This document shows, one piece after another, positions 22,163 through 31,220 of a DNA stretch of 64,000 nucleotides. The DNA is taken from the NCBI RefSeq assembly GCF_918797525.1, contig NZ_OU963893.1:1860001-1924000 (forward strand). The letters run 5' to 3'. The notes beneath the pieces were generated by a model. It was not told where the DNA came from. It searched no databases and was given only the letters and a program-made list of their open reading frames with translations. The position numbers were made by a program, and so were the translations under genes. Every line of letters starts with the position of its first letter. The first letter of the stretch is position 1. The DNA is from an unidentified bacterial endosymbiont. GTDB taxonomy: Bacteria > Pseudomonadota > Gammaproteobacteria > Enterobacterales > Enterobacteriaceae.

Positions 22163-23161
22163 ATGTTTAATGACAAAGTAATTCTTGTTACCGGTGGTAC
22201 TGGTTCTTTTGGCAATAAATTTGTTCGCATGACGCTTGAGAAATATAATCCTAAAAAGATTATCATTTATTCCCGTGATGAAATGAAACAGTGGGAAATG
22301 GCTAAGCATTTCAAAGATGAAAGTCGTATTCGTTTTTTCATCGGTGACGTGCGCGATAAAGACCGTCTGTACCGTGCGCTGGATGGCGTGGATTTCGTCG
22401 TGCATGCAGCAGCAACGAAAATCGTTCCAACCGCAGAATATAACCCTTTCGAATGTGTAAAAACCAACATCAATGGCGCAATGAACGTTATTGACGCCTG
22501 TATCGATAAAGGCATCGAGCGTGTAGTTGCTCTGTCTACCGACAAAGCGAGTAGCCCTGCAAACCTGTATGGTGCGACTAAACTGGCTTCTGACAAACTT
22601 TTCGTTGCTGGTAACTCTTATTCTGGCGCAACGAAAACTCGCTTTGCCGTTGTACGTTACGGTAACGTCATGGGTTCGCGCGGTTCTGTTATTCCTTTCT
22701 TCCTGTCCATTAAAGACAAGGGCGAGTTGCCCATTACCGACGACCGCATGACTCGCTTTATGATCACTCTGGAACAGGGTGTTGAGCTGGTCTGGCACGC
22801 TTTCAATGACATGGTTGGCGGCGAGATTTACGTGAAGAAGATCCCTTCAATGAAAGTGACTGACGTTGCAACTGCTGTTGCTCCAGAAGCTTCTCAAAAA
22901 GTGATCGGTATTCGTCCAGGCGAAAAACTGCATGAGCAGATGATCAGTGCTGAAGATGCTCACTACACCTACGAGTATCCGGAACACTTTAAAATCCTGC
23001 CTGCTATCCATAACTGGTGTGACTCGCCAGAGCGTATTAAAGATGGTAAGCGAGTTCCAGAAGGTTTCGTTTACGAGAGCGACAGCAATGCAGAATGGAT
23101 GAGCATTGAAGAGCTGAGCCAATGGATTGAAGATAACCGCGAAAAAGTAGGCAATATCTGA
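22163..23161 (+). CDS. pseB: PseB, UDP-GlcNAc 4,6-dehydratase (inverting)
   Basis: First enzyme of pseudaminic acid synthesis: UDP-GlcNAc to UDP-2-acetamido-2,6-dideoxy-beta-L-arabino-hexos-4-ulose, with dehydration and C5 inversion. It has 332 residues, with the loop VTGGTGSFGNKF at the N-terminus, AAATKIVPTAEYNP, and NLYGATKLASDK with Tyr136 and Lys140. The first of five consecutive genes for CMP-pseudaminic acid; overlaps pseC by one base. Similar inverting dehydratases serve UDP-FucNAc or UDP-QuiNAc routes, but the neighbours fix the role here. Confidence 0.93.
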   Translation: MFNDKVILVTGGTGSFGNKFVRMTLEKYNPKKIIIYSRDEMKQWEMAKHFKDESRIRFFIGDVRDKDRLYRALDGVDFVVHAAATKIVPTAEYNPFECVKTNINGAMNVIDACIDKGIERVVALSTDKASSPANLYGATKLASDKLFVAGNSYSGATKTRFAVVRYGNVMGSRGSVIPFFLSIKDKGELPITDDRMTRFMITLEQGVELVWHAFNDMVGGEIYVKKIPSMKVTDVATAVAPEASQKVIGIRPGEKLHEQMISAEDAHYTYEYPEHFKILPAIHNWCDSPERIKDGKRVPEGFVYESDSNAEWMSIEELSQWIEDNREKVGNI

Positions 23162-24312
23162 TGAAATTCATCCCCTACGGACGGCAGGATATCTCTGAAG
23201 AAGATATCAATGCAGTGGTGGGCGTACTGAAGTCTGATTTCTTGACTCAGGGGCCATATGTTCCACAGTTTGAGCAGGCTATCGCTGGCTATGTTGGCGT
23301 AAAACACGCTGTTGCGGTAAACAGCGCTACGTCTGCACTTCATATTGCTTGCCTGGCTCTGGGACTTAAAAAAGGCGACTGGCTCTGGACCTCGCCAAAT
23401 ACTTTTGTGGCCTCAGCTAACTGTGCTCTCTATTGCGATGCAAATGTAAGCTTTGTTGATATCGATCCAAAGACTTACAACATGAGCGTGAGTGCTCTGA
23501 AAAGCAAACTTGAGGTGGCGAAAGCAGAAAATAAACTGCCTAAAGTCGTTGTGCCAGTTGCATTTGCCGGTCAGTCTTGTGATATGGAAGCTATCCACGC
23601 GCTTTCAAAAGAGTATGGTTTCGCCATTATTGAAGATGCTTCGCATGCTATCGGTGGTAATTATCAGGATTGCAAAATAGGCAACTCGCGTTTCGCTGAC
23701 ATTACCATTCTGAGTTTCCACCCGGTGAAGATCATCACTACGGCGGAGGGCGGTATGGCGCTGACGAATAATGATGCGCTGGCTGAGAGCATGCAGCTTT
23801 TCCGCAGCCACGGGATCACGCGTGACAGCAATAAAATGACTAAAGCTGCTGAAGGTGGTTGGTATTACCAGCAAGTTGATCTTGGCCTGAATTACCGTAT
23901 GACTGAACTGCAGGCTGCGCTGGGTGTAAGCCAGCTGAAACGCATTGACGCTTTTGTGGTGCGTCGCCATGAGTTGGCAAAGCGATATCACACAGCCTTT
24001 GATGGCGTACCAGTGACAATACCTCTGCAGTCAGAGGATGGCTATAGTGCGCTGCATCTCTACCCGTTGACGGTAAAGGATCCAGCTCTGCGTAAACCGC
24101 TATTTGATTATTTACGCGATAAAGGCATTGGTGTTAACGTTCACTATATTCCTGTTCATACACAGCCGTATTATGAGCAGCTCGGCCATAAGGTCGGAGA
24201 TTACCCGGCTGCGGAAGACTATTACTCTCGCGCTATCAGTATCCCTATGTACTCTACTTTGTCTGATGAAGAGCAGGACTACGTAATACAGTGCATTCGG
24301 GAGTTCTTTTAA
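23161..24312 (+). CDS. pseC: PseC, UDP-4-keto sugar aminotransferase
   Basis: PLP-dependent aminotransferase of the DegT/DnrJ/EryC1/StrS family, 383 residues, transferring an amino group to C4 of the PseB product. The internal aldimine lysine is Lys190 in LSFHPVKIITTAEGG; EDASHAIGG (about 158-166) and LGLNYRMTELQAALG are the other family motifs. Adjacent to pseF with no gap (stop at 24310-24312, ATG at 24313). Confidence 0.93.
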   Translation: MKFIPYGRQDISEEDINAVVGVLKSDFLTQGPYVPQFEQAIAGYVGVKHAVAVNSATSALHIACLALGLKKGDWLWTSPNTFVASANCALYCDANVSFVDIDPKTYNMSVSALKSKLEVAKAENKLPKVVVPVAFAGQSCDMEAIHALSKEYGFAIIEDASHAIGGNYQDCKIGNSRFADITILSFHPVKIITTAEGGMALTNNDALAESMQLFRSHGITRDSNKMTKAAEGGWYYQQVDLGLNYRMTELQAALGVSQLKRIDAFVVRRHELAKRYHTAFDGVPVTIPLQSEDGYSALHLYPLTVKDPALRKPLFDYLRDKGIGVNVHYIPVHTQPYYEQLGHKVGDYPAAEDYYSRAISIPMYSTLSDEEQDYVIQCIREFF

Positions 24313-25023
24313 ATGAACGTGGCAATCATTCCTGCGCGCGGTGGCAGCAAGCGCATACCACGCAAAAATATTAAAGCGTTTTGTGGGAAACCAATGATTG
24401 CCTGGTCTATAGACGCCGCTCAGCAGAGCGGCGTCTTTGACCGAATCATTGTCTCTACCGATGATGAAGAGATAGCGGAGGTCGCGCGTAAATATGGTGC
24501 GGAAGTCCCTTTTATGCGTCCTGATGCGTTGTCGAATGATTTTGCAGGAACCATCCCTGTCATTCGTCATGCTACTGAGTGGCTTATCAACAGCGGTTGT
24601 ACCTTAGATTTTGTCTGTTGTATTTACGCGACTGCGCCCTTTATTCGCGCGGAGGATATTGTCCATGGTCTAACGACACTCCGTGAACAGCAAGGTGATT
24701 ATGCATTCACTGTTACCAGGTTCCCTTATCCGATTCAACGGGCACTCAAAGTCAGCAGCGAACAGCGTATAAGTATGTTCTCACCTGATATGTTCCATGC
24801 GCGCTCCCAGGATCTTGAAGAGTCCTGGCACGATGCTGGACAATTTTATTGGGGTAAATCATTAGCATGGATGCTTGAGAAGCCAATTTTTAGCGCAGAT
24901 TCCTATTCGATTGAGCTTCCGCGTGAACGTGTACAGGATATTGATACTCCAGAAGATTGGCGAGTTGCAGAGTGGTTGTTTAAGGCCATGGAGTTTAAAA
25001 ATGAACGTGTTTCTGCGGACTGA
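24313..25023 (+). CDS. pseF: PseF, pseudaminic acid cytidylyltransferase
   Basis: Activates pseudaminic acid with CTP to CMP-Pse. It has 236 residues and the CMP-nonulosonate synthetase signature IIPARGGSKRIPRKNIK at the N-terminus, then VSTDDEEIAEVA, YATAPFI and the D-x-E-type ending VQDIDTPEDW. NeuA and LegF are relatives; the other pse genes around it favour Pse as substrate. Its last 23 bases overlap the start of the pseG/H gene. Confidence 0.92.
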   Translation: MNVAIIPARGGSKRIPRKNIKAFCGKPMIAWSIDAAQQSGVFDRIIVSTDDEEIAEVARKYGAEVPFMRPDALSNDFAGTIPVIRHATEWLINSGCTLDFVCCIYATAPFIRAEDIVHGLTTLREQQGDYAFTVTRFPYPIQRALKVSSEQRISMFSPDMFHARSQDLEESWHDAGQFYWGKSLAWMLEKPIFSADSYSIELPRERVQDIDTPEDWRVAEWLFKAMEFKNERVSAD

Positions 25024-26533
25024 TTCATCCCTTTCAATTGGTTCCGGCCATATTATCCGATGTCTTAATCTTGCGAAGGCGTTAAAAAAAACAGGTGCGC
25101 AATGCCTGTTTATATCTAAAGATCATCGCGGAAACATTTTAGAAAAAATTAGAGAAGAAAACTTTCCTCTTAAAGTTATTACCGTTCCTGAGACCTCAAA
25201 CCATTATATCAGGGATGAAAAGTCCTGGCTTAACGGCAGCCAGACAGATGATGCCGAACAATTTATAGCCTTAGTCACTGAAAGTAGTATTGCTCCCGAT
25301 ATAGTCATAGTAGATCATTACTCGCTTGACCATGAATGGGAAGCAAGGGTCAAAGCACGTTTTCCCGCTGCGCATTTAGTCATTATTGACGATCTTTGTA
25401 ACCGACCGCATTGTAGCGATCTGCTTATAGATCAAACATTTCAGCGCAGCGCAGATGAATATGCTTTATTAAATAATAATAATGGCAAAATACTGGCCGG
25501 TACAAAATATGCTTTAATTAACCCTGATTTTTCAAAATTGAGAAATCAATCTATTGCACGTAAAGATCGTTTGATCCTGCCGAAAAAACTCATGCTAACA
25601 ATGGGTGGAGTTGATGCTCATAACGTTACGGGAAAAATACTGGGATTTCTTGAGCAGTTGGATTTTAAAAACATTGAAAAAATCACTGCCATTTTAGGTG
25701 CTGCCTGTCCCCATAGTGCTGAAATTAAACGCCTTGCAGAACAATCGAAATATGAAATTGAAGTTTTCATGAATGTATCAAATATGGCAGAACTTATGCT
25801 AGAGCATGATTTTGCTATAGGCGCTATGGGAGGAACGACATGGGAACGTTGTGTAATGGGGTTACCAGCGGTTAACGTCGCAATCGCGGACAATCAAAAT
25901 ACAATTGCAAAAAATCTGGCCGAGGCTGGGGCAGTTGTATTAAGTGCTGATAAGCTCGATTGTTCTCTCATGAATAATGCACTTAATCATTTGATCAGCC
26001 ATTATCATGACCAGCGTATACTGGCTATGAGTATTTGTGATGGGCAAGGGCTTTCAAGGAATATTCAGGAGATAGTGATAATACCCGCTAAAGATGGCAC
26101 CAATGTAACGCTTCGTCAGGCAACAATCGACGATATTGATTTTGTGTTTCAGCTCCAGTGTGAACCAAAAACACGTCAGTTTGCTCGCAACCCGGACGTA
26201 CCTGCATATGAAGGTCACGTTGAATGGATGCTGCGTAGATTGAAAGCGGTTGATTCATTTTTTTATATTATTGAGCACAATGATTCATGTGGCGTAATAC
26301 GTCTGGATCCGCTAGAACACAGCCTTGCTCAATATGAAATATCAATTTTCCTTACTTCTGCATGTCATGGTCAAGGTATAGCCAGCGCAGCGATTAAACG
26401 CACGTTAATGCTGCATAAAAATGCAACTATTCTGGCAACGGTATTGCCAGAAAATAATGCATCACAACAATTATTTAAGCGCCTCGGATTTCTAAAATTA
26501 TCTCCCAGCGAATATATCAGCGAGAAAAAATAA
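25001..26533 (+). CDS. pseG: PseG-PseH fusion: UDP-sugar hydrolase plus N-acetyltransferase
   Basis: A 510-residue protein with two pathway activities. Residues 1 to about 340 are PseG-like (GT-B-type hydrolase that removes UDP from UDP-2,4-diacetamido-trideoxy-altropyranose): FLRTDSSLSIGSGHIIRCLNLA, VDHYSLDHEWE, MGGVDAHNVTG and GAMGGTTWERCVMGLPAVNVAIADNQ. Residues about 355-510 are a GNAT acetyltransferase like PseH: VTLRQATIDDIDFVFQLQCE, YEISIFLTSACHGQGIASAAIKRTL (the acetyl-CoA loop) and LPENNASQQLFKRLGF. The frame opens at 24875; the ATG at 25001 gives the PseG N-terminus MNVFLRTDSSLS. PseH acts before PseG in the pathway, although it is C-terminal here. Confidence 0.92.
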   Translation: MNVFLRTDSSLSIGSGHIIRCLNLAKALKKTGAQCLFISKDHRGNILEKIREENFPLKVITVPETSNHYIRDEKSWLNGSQTDDAEQFIALVTESSIAPDIVIVDHYSLDHEWEARVKARFPAAHLVIIDDLCNRPHCSDLLIDQTFQRSADEYALLNNNNGKILAGTKYALINPDFSKLRNQSIARKDRLILPKKLMLTMGGVDAHNVTGKILGFLEQLDFKNIEKITAILGAACPHSAEIKRLAEQSKYEIEVFMNVSNMAELMLEHDFAIGAMGGTTWERCVMGLPAVNVAIADNQNTIAKNLAEAGAVVLSADKLDCSLMNNALNHLISHYHDQRILAMSICDGQGLSRNIQEIVIIPAKDGTNVTLRQATIDDIDFVFQLQCEPKTRQFARNPDVPAYEGHVEWMLRRLKAVDSFFYIIEHNDSCGVIRLDPLEHSLAQYEISIFLTSACHGQGIASAAIKRTLMLHKNATILATVLPENNASQQLFKRLGFLKLSPSEYISEKK

Positions 26534-27582
26534 TGAACGAATTTATCACAATTGATGGTCGTAAAATTGGGAAAGACTATCCTCCATATATTATTGCTGA
26601 GCTTTCGGCGAACCATAATGGCGACATTAATCGCGCATTCAAAATTATGGAAGAAGCAAAAGCTGCTGGCGCAGATGCAGTCAAGTTACAGACTTACCGT
26701 GCAGACACTATCACCATAGATTGTGATTCTGAAGATTTCCAAATCCATGGCGGTTTATGGGATGGGCAAACATTATTCAATTTGTATAAAGGCGCACAAA
26801 TGCCGTGGGAATGGCACAAGCCATTGTTTGAAAAGGCTAAAGAGCTCGGCATCACTATCTTTAGTAGCCCATTCGATTTTACTGCAGTCGATTTGCTGGA
26901 AGAGCTAAATGCTCCTGCATATAAAATCGCGTCATTTGAAGCCATCGATCTACCACTGATCAAACATGTCGCCAAAACAGGCAAGCCGATGATTATTTCA
27001 ACCGGTATGGCTGACGAGCACGAGATCCAGGAAGCGATCGCTGCGGCCAGAGAGGGAGGCTGTAAAGAGTTGGTCGTGTTGCATTGTGTCAGTGGGTATC
27101 CCGCGCCAGCCGAAGACTACAACCTTGCAACCATTCCAGATATGGCTGAACGTTTTGGTGTGATCACGGGATTATCTGACCATACTATCGATAACACTAC
27201 TGCGGTTGCATCAGTTGTGCTTGGGGCGAACGTAATAGAAAAACATGTCACCCTTGATCGTAACGGCGGTGGCCCGGATGACAGTTTTTCCCTTGAACCC
27301 GCAGAGTTAGTTGCGCTTTGCCGCGACGCTAAGACGGCCTGGCAAGCCTTAGGTAGCGTAAACTATGCTCGCAAAGAGAGCGAAAAAGGCAATGTTAAGT
27401 TCCGACGTTCGCTATATGTGGTGAAGGATATCAAGGCTGGGGAAGTATTTACTGCAGAGAACATTAAAAGTATCCGTCCTGGCTTTGGTGTTGCGCCTAA
27501 ATACTATGATGAATTTATTGGTAAAACTTCAAGTTGTGACCTGAAGTTTGGTGATCCACTTAGTTTCGATCATATTAAATAG
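26533..27582 (+). CDS. pseI: PseI, pseudaminic acid synthase
   Basis: Condenses phosphoenolpyruvate with the PseG product to form pseudaminic acid. NeuB family, 349 residues: an N-terminal TIM barrel with IIAELSANHNGDINRAFKIMEEAKAAGADAVKLQTY (about 20-55), SSPFDFTAVDLLEEL and LSDHTIDNTTAVASVVLGANVIEKHVT, then a C-terminal SAF (antifreeze-like) domain from about 285. One-base overlap with the upstream gene. Last of the Pse donor pathway genes. Confidence 0.94.
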   Translation: MNEFITIDGRKIGKDYPPYIIAELSANHNGDINRAFKIMEEAKAAGADAVKLQTYRADTITIDCDSEDFQIHGGLWDGQTLFNLYKGAQMPWEWHKPLFEKAKELGITIFSSPFDFTAVDLLEELNAPAYKIASFEAIDLPLIKHVAKTGKPMIISTGMADEHEIQEAIAAAREGGCKELVVLHCVSGYPAPAEDYNLATIPDMAERFGVITGLSDHTIDNTTAVASVVLGANVIEKHVTLDRNGGGPDDSFSLEPAELVALCRDAKTAWQALGSVNYARKESEKGNVKFRRSLYVVKDIKAGEVFTAENIKSIRPGFGVAPKYYDEFIGKTSSCDLKFGDPLSFDHIK

Positions 27583-27600
27583 CAGTACGGGAGCAATACA

Positions 27601-28758
27601 TTGAATATCAGTGATGTATACGAGTATGTTGAAAAAAGAAATTTAAAAGACATGAAATTTAAGAATAATGTTGCGCGGTTATATAAAAACAACGCCAAAT
27701 GGGTTATTCCGTTTTATGATTTAATTTCATCTACTATATTTTTCTGGCTAAAACCGAGAGAAGAAAAAAAATACTTGTTTCTTGGAAGTAGATTTACTCA
27801 TTTGATCGCAGCATTGCCGAAAAATGAAGTATGCATCATTGGTGGTCCACGCCAACTCTTTTATTGTATAAAAAATAATATCAGTTATATACCTAATGGT
27901 AATTTCTGGAAGTTATTGAGTCTGGGGTTCGAACAAAATATCAGGAGTGAACTTCTAAAAGAATGTTCTACAATGAGTTCAAATCTGACGAAGATGGTTA
28001 AAAAAAGAACGCCAGCTTTAATAATTCTTGAAAATGATTCTCTTCCACTACAAAGAGCTTTTTGCAATATTGCCATAGAGTCAGGAATTAAAACTGTTTG
28101 CATTCAACATGGTTTGTTTCAGTCAAAAACCGATCCTGAGACTATTGATGGTTGGAAGTGCGATTATTTCATTTGCTACGATGCTAATCAACGGAATGTG
28201 ATATCTGGATTAGGGGTTTCATCTGAGAAAATACTAATTGGTGGTTTCTATCAACCTATTGAAAGAAATTCCAATATCAGTAATCCTGGTCAGTTAAAAA
28301 TTTGTTTTCTTGGTCAGCCATGGTTTAAATATGGTGATGAATATAAAAATATTTATTTAAATATCCTGGAGCGAACTGCATCGCAACTCTCTAAATATGA
28401 AATCAAGTTTAATTTTAAACCACACCCCTGGGAAATGGATGCCCTCTACCTTTCAGATATGGAAAATGTATTCCGTGGGGATATGACGGAAGCAATTAGT
28501 CAACATGATGTGTTTTTATCCCTCACTTCTACGGCACTTCTCGAAGTGACTATGGCAGGGAAAGTAGCTATTCAAATTTATGATCAACAGTTTGCCTGTG
28601 ATAATTTTGAGAAGTTAGGGTACGCATATACAATCCGAAGTGAGAATATTGAGAGCTCACTACTTGAGACCGCTCATAACTCTCCTTTTACATTTGAAAT
28701 GCCTGATTTCAATAATCTCGTATATCAGCTTGAAAAGCTTGCAAAGGTGAATGTGTGA
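27601..28758 (+). CDS. Putative glycosyltransferase, candidate pseudaminic acid transferase
   Basis: A 385-residue soluble protein I do not recognise as a named family member. Two features recall bacterial GT-B nonulosonate transferases: an HP motif (KPHPWE, His275-Pro276) and a Ser/Thr-rich motif near residues 307-312 (SLTSTALLE) before a conserved-looking glycine. It directly follows pseI, so a CMP-Pse transferase role is a reasonable inference. The start is TTG at 27601, supported by GGGAG 7 bases upstream; the next ATG (27652) would remove 17 residues. Base composition is markedly AT-rich. It overlaps wzy by GTGA. Confidence 0.7.
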   Translation: MNISDVYEYVEKRNLKDMKFKNNVARLYKNNAKWVIPFYDLISSTIFFWLKPREEKKYLFLGSRFTHLIAALPKNEVCIIGGPRQLFYCIKNNISYIPNGNFWKLLSLGFEQNIRSELLKECSTMSSNLTKMVKKRTPALIILENDSLPLQRAFCNIAIESGIKTVCIQHGLFQSKTDPETIDGWKCDYFICYDANQRNVISGLGVSSEKILIGGFYQPIERNSNISNPGQLKICFLGQPWFKYGDEYKNIYLNILERTASQLSKYEIKFNFKPHPWEMDALYLSDMENVFRGDMTEAISQHDVFLSLTSTALLEVTMAGKVAIQIYDQQFACDNFEKLGYAYTIRSENIESSLLETAHNSPFTFEMPDFNNLVYQLEKLAKVNV

Positions 28759-30161
28759 GAGCGTCTCTTTGGGGCCTCATGTGTCCATGGATCATATTAT
28801 TATTTTCTTTGATGGCGGTGATCACCGTAGCCGTTAGCCCTGAAATGTATGTAATTTGTGGTGCGGTTAGCTTAAGTCTGTTTATTTTATTTTGTAAGTA
28901 TTTATACCAAAGTAAGCAATACTTCTTCTTTTTATTAATGCCGTTTATCTTCCCTCATTTTACAGCCATAGTTTCAAACTTCTCCCTGGAAACGGGAGCG
29001 TTTATTGAAGAACTCCAGGTTAGTTCATTTGCGACCGGCGGAGTAACTCGATTAATATTTTACATACTTTCATTTTTTGTTGTTGCAATGTTATCGTTCA
29101 GTTTCTTGAACAAATACAGAATTAATAGATTTAGTTTAACATTGAAAGGCGATTATTCTCGCCTTGAGAATCAATTGATTATACTTTTTTCTGCTGGAAT
29201 ATTTTTTGTCCTTGGCGTAAGTGCTGTAATATGGGGAAGCCCTTTGCTAAAAGGGGTGCAGCGATTCGACTATTGGGCTTCACATCCTTATCCTGGGATT
29301 CGAAACTTTTTATATCAAGGATACCTGCTTTCGTTCATACTTGGTGTATATATAACAAGGCTCAATTTAAACTACTATGGAAATAAAAAACAATATATTT
29401 ATATTGTTGCTCTATTCTGTTTCTTTAATATTTTATATGGAGAAAAGTTTACGGGCGTATTTCTGACTTTACTATATTTCTTTGTAGGTTTGTTCGGTTC
29501 ATTGGTTCTTTATAAAAAAATTAAGCTCATAACTCTTAAATCAGTTTTTTTTGTGTCTATATTAATGCTGATTTTATATGGCCTAATTTATTATCAGTAT
29601 AAGTTTATTCATCAGTTGCCAGGAAGTATTTTTTCTTTCATCGAGAGTCGAGTTCTTAATTTGCAGGGTGAGGTATGGTGGGCAATTGATGAAATGAGCC
29701 CATCTGGTAACGGGTTATCATATTTATACTCATATGATCAAAATTGCAGAGTGACGGGGGGGCTATATTCACTAATGTATCAAATAGCTCCTGCTAGTCT
29801 GGTCGATTCTTATTGTGAACGGGGCATTACATTCACGATGGGTTATCCCGCAATATTGATTTCATCGGTTGGATATCTTGTAGGGTATTTATTTAATCTT
29901 TTATTTGCTGTTTTGGTAGGTGTCACGTTATTTCTTGTAAAGAAAGCTATCGAATATCCTAATATAATTTCTTTATTTCTTTCGGCAAAAGTACTACTTA
30001 TAGAAACTCATGCGTTCAATATGGGTAATATTTATAATGTCGTAGATGCCAAATTCTTAATCTATTTCTTATTGTTATTGTTTTTTTCTGAGCTAAGGTT
30101 GAAAAATGCACAAGTTAGTAGCCATGTATCTACCTCAATTTCATCCAGTAAAACGAAATAA
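28755..30161 (+). CDS. wzy: O-antigen polymerase Wzy
   Basis: A 468-residue membrane protein with about ten to twelve hydrophobic segments and a larger loop near residues 300-370 (from WWAIDEMSPSGNGLS to YCERGITFTMGYP), the layout expected of Wzy, which links repeat units in the periplasm. Wzy proteins have little sequence conservation, so the call rests on topology and position next to a flippase. It starts with GTG overlapping the upstream stop. Its 3' end overlaps the next gene by 56 bases in another frame, an unusually long overlap. Strongly AT-rich. Confidence 0.8.
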   Translation: MRASLWGLMCPWIILLFSLMAVITVAVSPEMYVICGAVSLSLFILFCKYLYQSKQYFFFLLMPFIFPHFTAIVSNFSLETGAFIEELQVSSFATGGVTRLIFYILSFFVVAMLSFSFLNKYRINRFSLTLKGDYSRLENQLIILFSAGIFFVLGVSAVIWGSPLLKGVQRFDYWASHPYPGIRNFLYQGYLLSFILGVYITRLNLNYYGNKKQYIYIVALFCFFNILYGEKFTGVFLTLLYFFVGLFGSLVLYKKIKLITLKSVFFVSILMLILYGLIYYQYKFIHQLPGSIFSFIESRVLNLQGEVWWAIDEMSPSGNGLSYLYSYDQNCRVTGGLYSLMYQIAPASLVDSYCERGITFTMGYPAILISSVGYLVGYLFNLLFAVLVGVTLFLVKKAIEYPNIISLFLSAKVLLIETHAFNMGNIYNVVDAKFLIYFLLLLFFSELRLKNAQVSSHVSTSISSSKTK

Positions 30162-31218
30162 TGAATGGTGGGGGGAGGGATTCACTGAATGGCGTAATGT
30201 AGTTAAGGCAAAACCTCGTTTTCCGGGTCATCACCAGCCACAACTTCCTGCAGACCTTGGATACTACGATTTACGACTTGCCGAGACACGTAAGCAACAA
30301 GCTGAAATGGCCAAAGAATATGGTATCCATGGTTTCTGCTATTACCATTATTGGTTTAACGGCGAGCTGTTATTAGAAAAACCAGTTGAAGAAATGTTAA
30401 TTACCACAGAACCTGACTTTCCATTCTGCTTGTGCTGGGCTAACGAGAACTGGACACGTGCCTGGGATGGTATGGAAAGGGAAGTGTTAATTAAGCAGGA
30501 TTACACTGATGCTGATGCAGCATCACATATGAAATATCTTGCGCCGTACTTTTTGGATCCTCGTCATATAACGGTTGATGAAAAGCCAGTTTTTTTGATT
30601 TACCGGGTAGATAATATTCCAGAGCCTAAAGCCTATATTCAGCGCATCAGACAGTATGCTGCTGAAAATGGAGTGCCAGGCCTTCACCTCGTTGCGGTAA
30701 AAAACGGATTTGTTGAGTTAGCTGATAAAGAAATATTATCGCTCGGCTTTGACGCTATCATGGATTTTCAGCCTAACCGTAATGATTTCCCTAAAGAGCA
30801 GAAGTCTTCTTCGCAATTACTTGTGGATACTGCACGCAAAATTCTGCCTTCGTCAGTATATCAAGCGCTGAAAGGAAGCGTTTCGGCAGTTAATCGTATT
30901 GATTATAAGCAACTTGTCATTGAGAAAACATCGCAAGCATGGCCTACTGAATACGTTAAATATCCAGCGGTATTCCCCTCCTGGGATAATACAGCACGGA
31001 GGAAGACACCTACTGTCATTCAAAATAACGATCCTGAAGACTATCGAAAGTGGCTCGAATATGCAGTGAAAGCTACTTCTACCTATGAATCAGAGAAACA
31101 GTTTGTTTTCATCAATGCCTGGAATGAATGGGCTGAGGGATGTCATCTTGAGCCGGATGAAGTTATGGGAAAAAAATTCCTTGAAGTCACTCGCGCGGTT
31201 ATAAATTTAAAAAAATAA
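30106..31218 (+). CDS. WbsX-like (GH99-like domain) protein
   Basis: A 370-residue protein of the WbsX family (Glyco_tran_WbsX, a glycoside hydrolase 99-like fold) seen in many O-antigen and rhamnan loci. Visible motifs: AMYLPQFHPVKRNNEWWGEGFTEWRNV at the N-terminus, GFCYYHYWFNGELLLEKP (about 77-94), CWANENWTRAWDG, and AWNEWAEGCHLEPD near the C-terminus. Whether it is a glycosyltransferase or an endo-acting hydrolase is not established; in this locus it may supply a missing linkage or trim the unit. It starts within the last 56 bases of wzy. The ATG is the first in frame with the family N-terminus. Confidence 0.85.
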   Translation: MHKLVAMYLPQFHPVKRNNEWWGEGFTEWRNVVKAKPRFPGHHQPQLPADLGYYDLRLAETRKQQAEMAKEYGIHGFCYYHYWFNGELLLEKPVEEMLITTEPDFPFCLCWANENWTRAWDGMEREVLIKQDYTDADAASHMKYLAPYFLDPRHITVDEKPVFLIYRVDNIPEPKAYIQRIRQYAAENGVPGLHLVAVKNGFVELADKEILSLGFDAIMDFQPNRNDFPKEQKSSSQLLVDTARKILPSSVYQALKGSVSAVNRIDYKQLVIEKTSQAWPTEYVKYPAVFPSWDNTARRKTPTVIQNNDPEDYRKWLEYAVKATSTYESEKQFVFINAWNEWAEGCHLEPDEVMGKKFLEVTRAVINLKK

Positions 31219-31220
31219 TT

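Noticed and set aside
24875..25000. Longer N-terminus for the PseG/H protein
   Set aside because: The extension overlaps pseF and has no similarity to PseG; ATG 25001 begins the conserved sequence.
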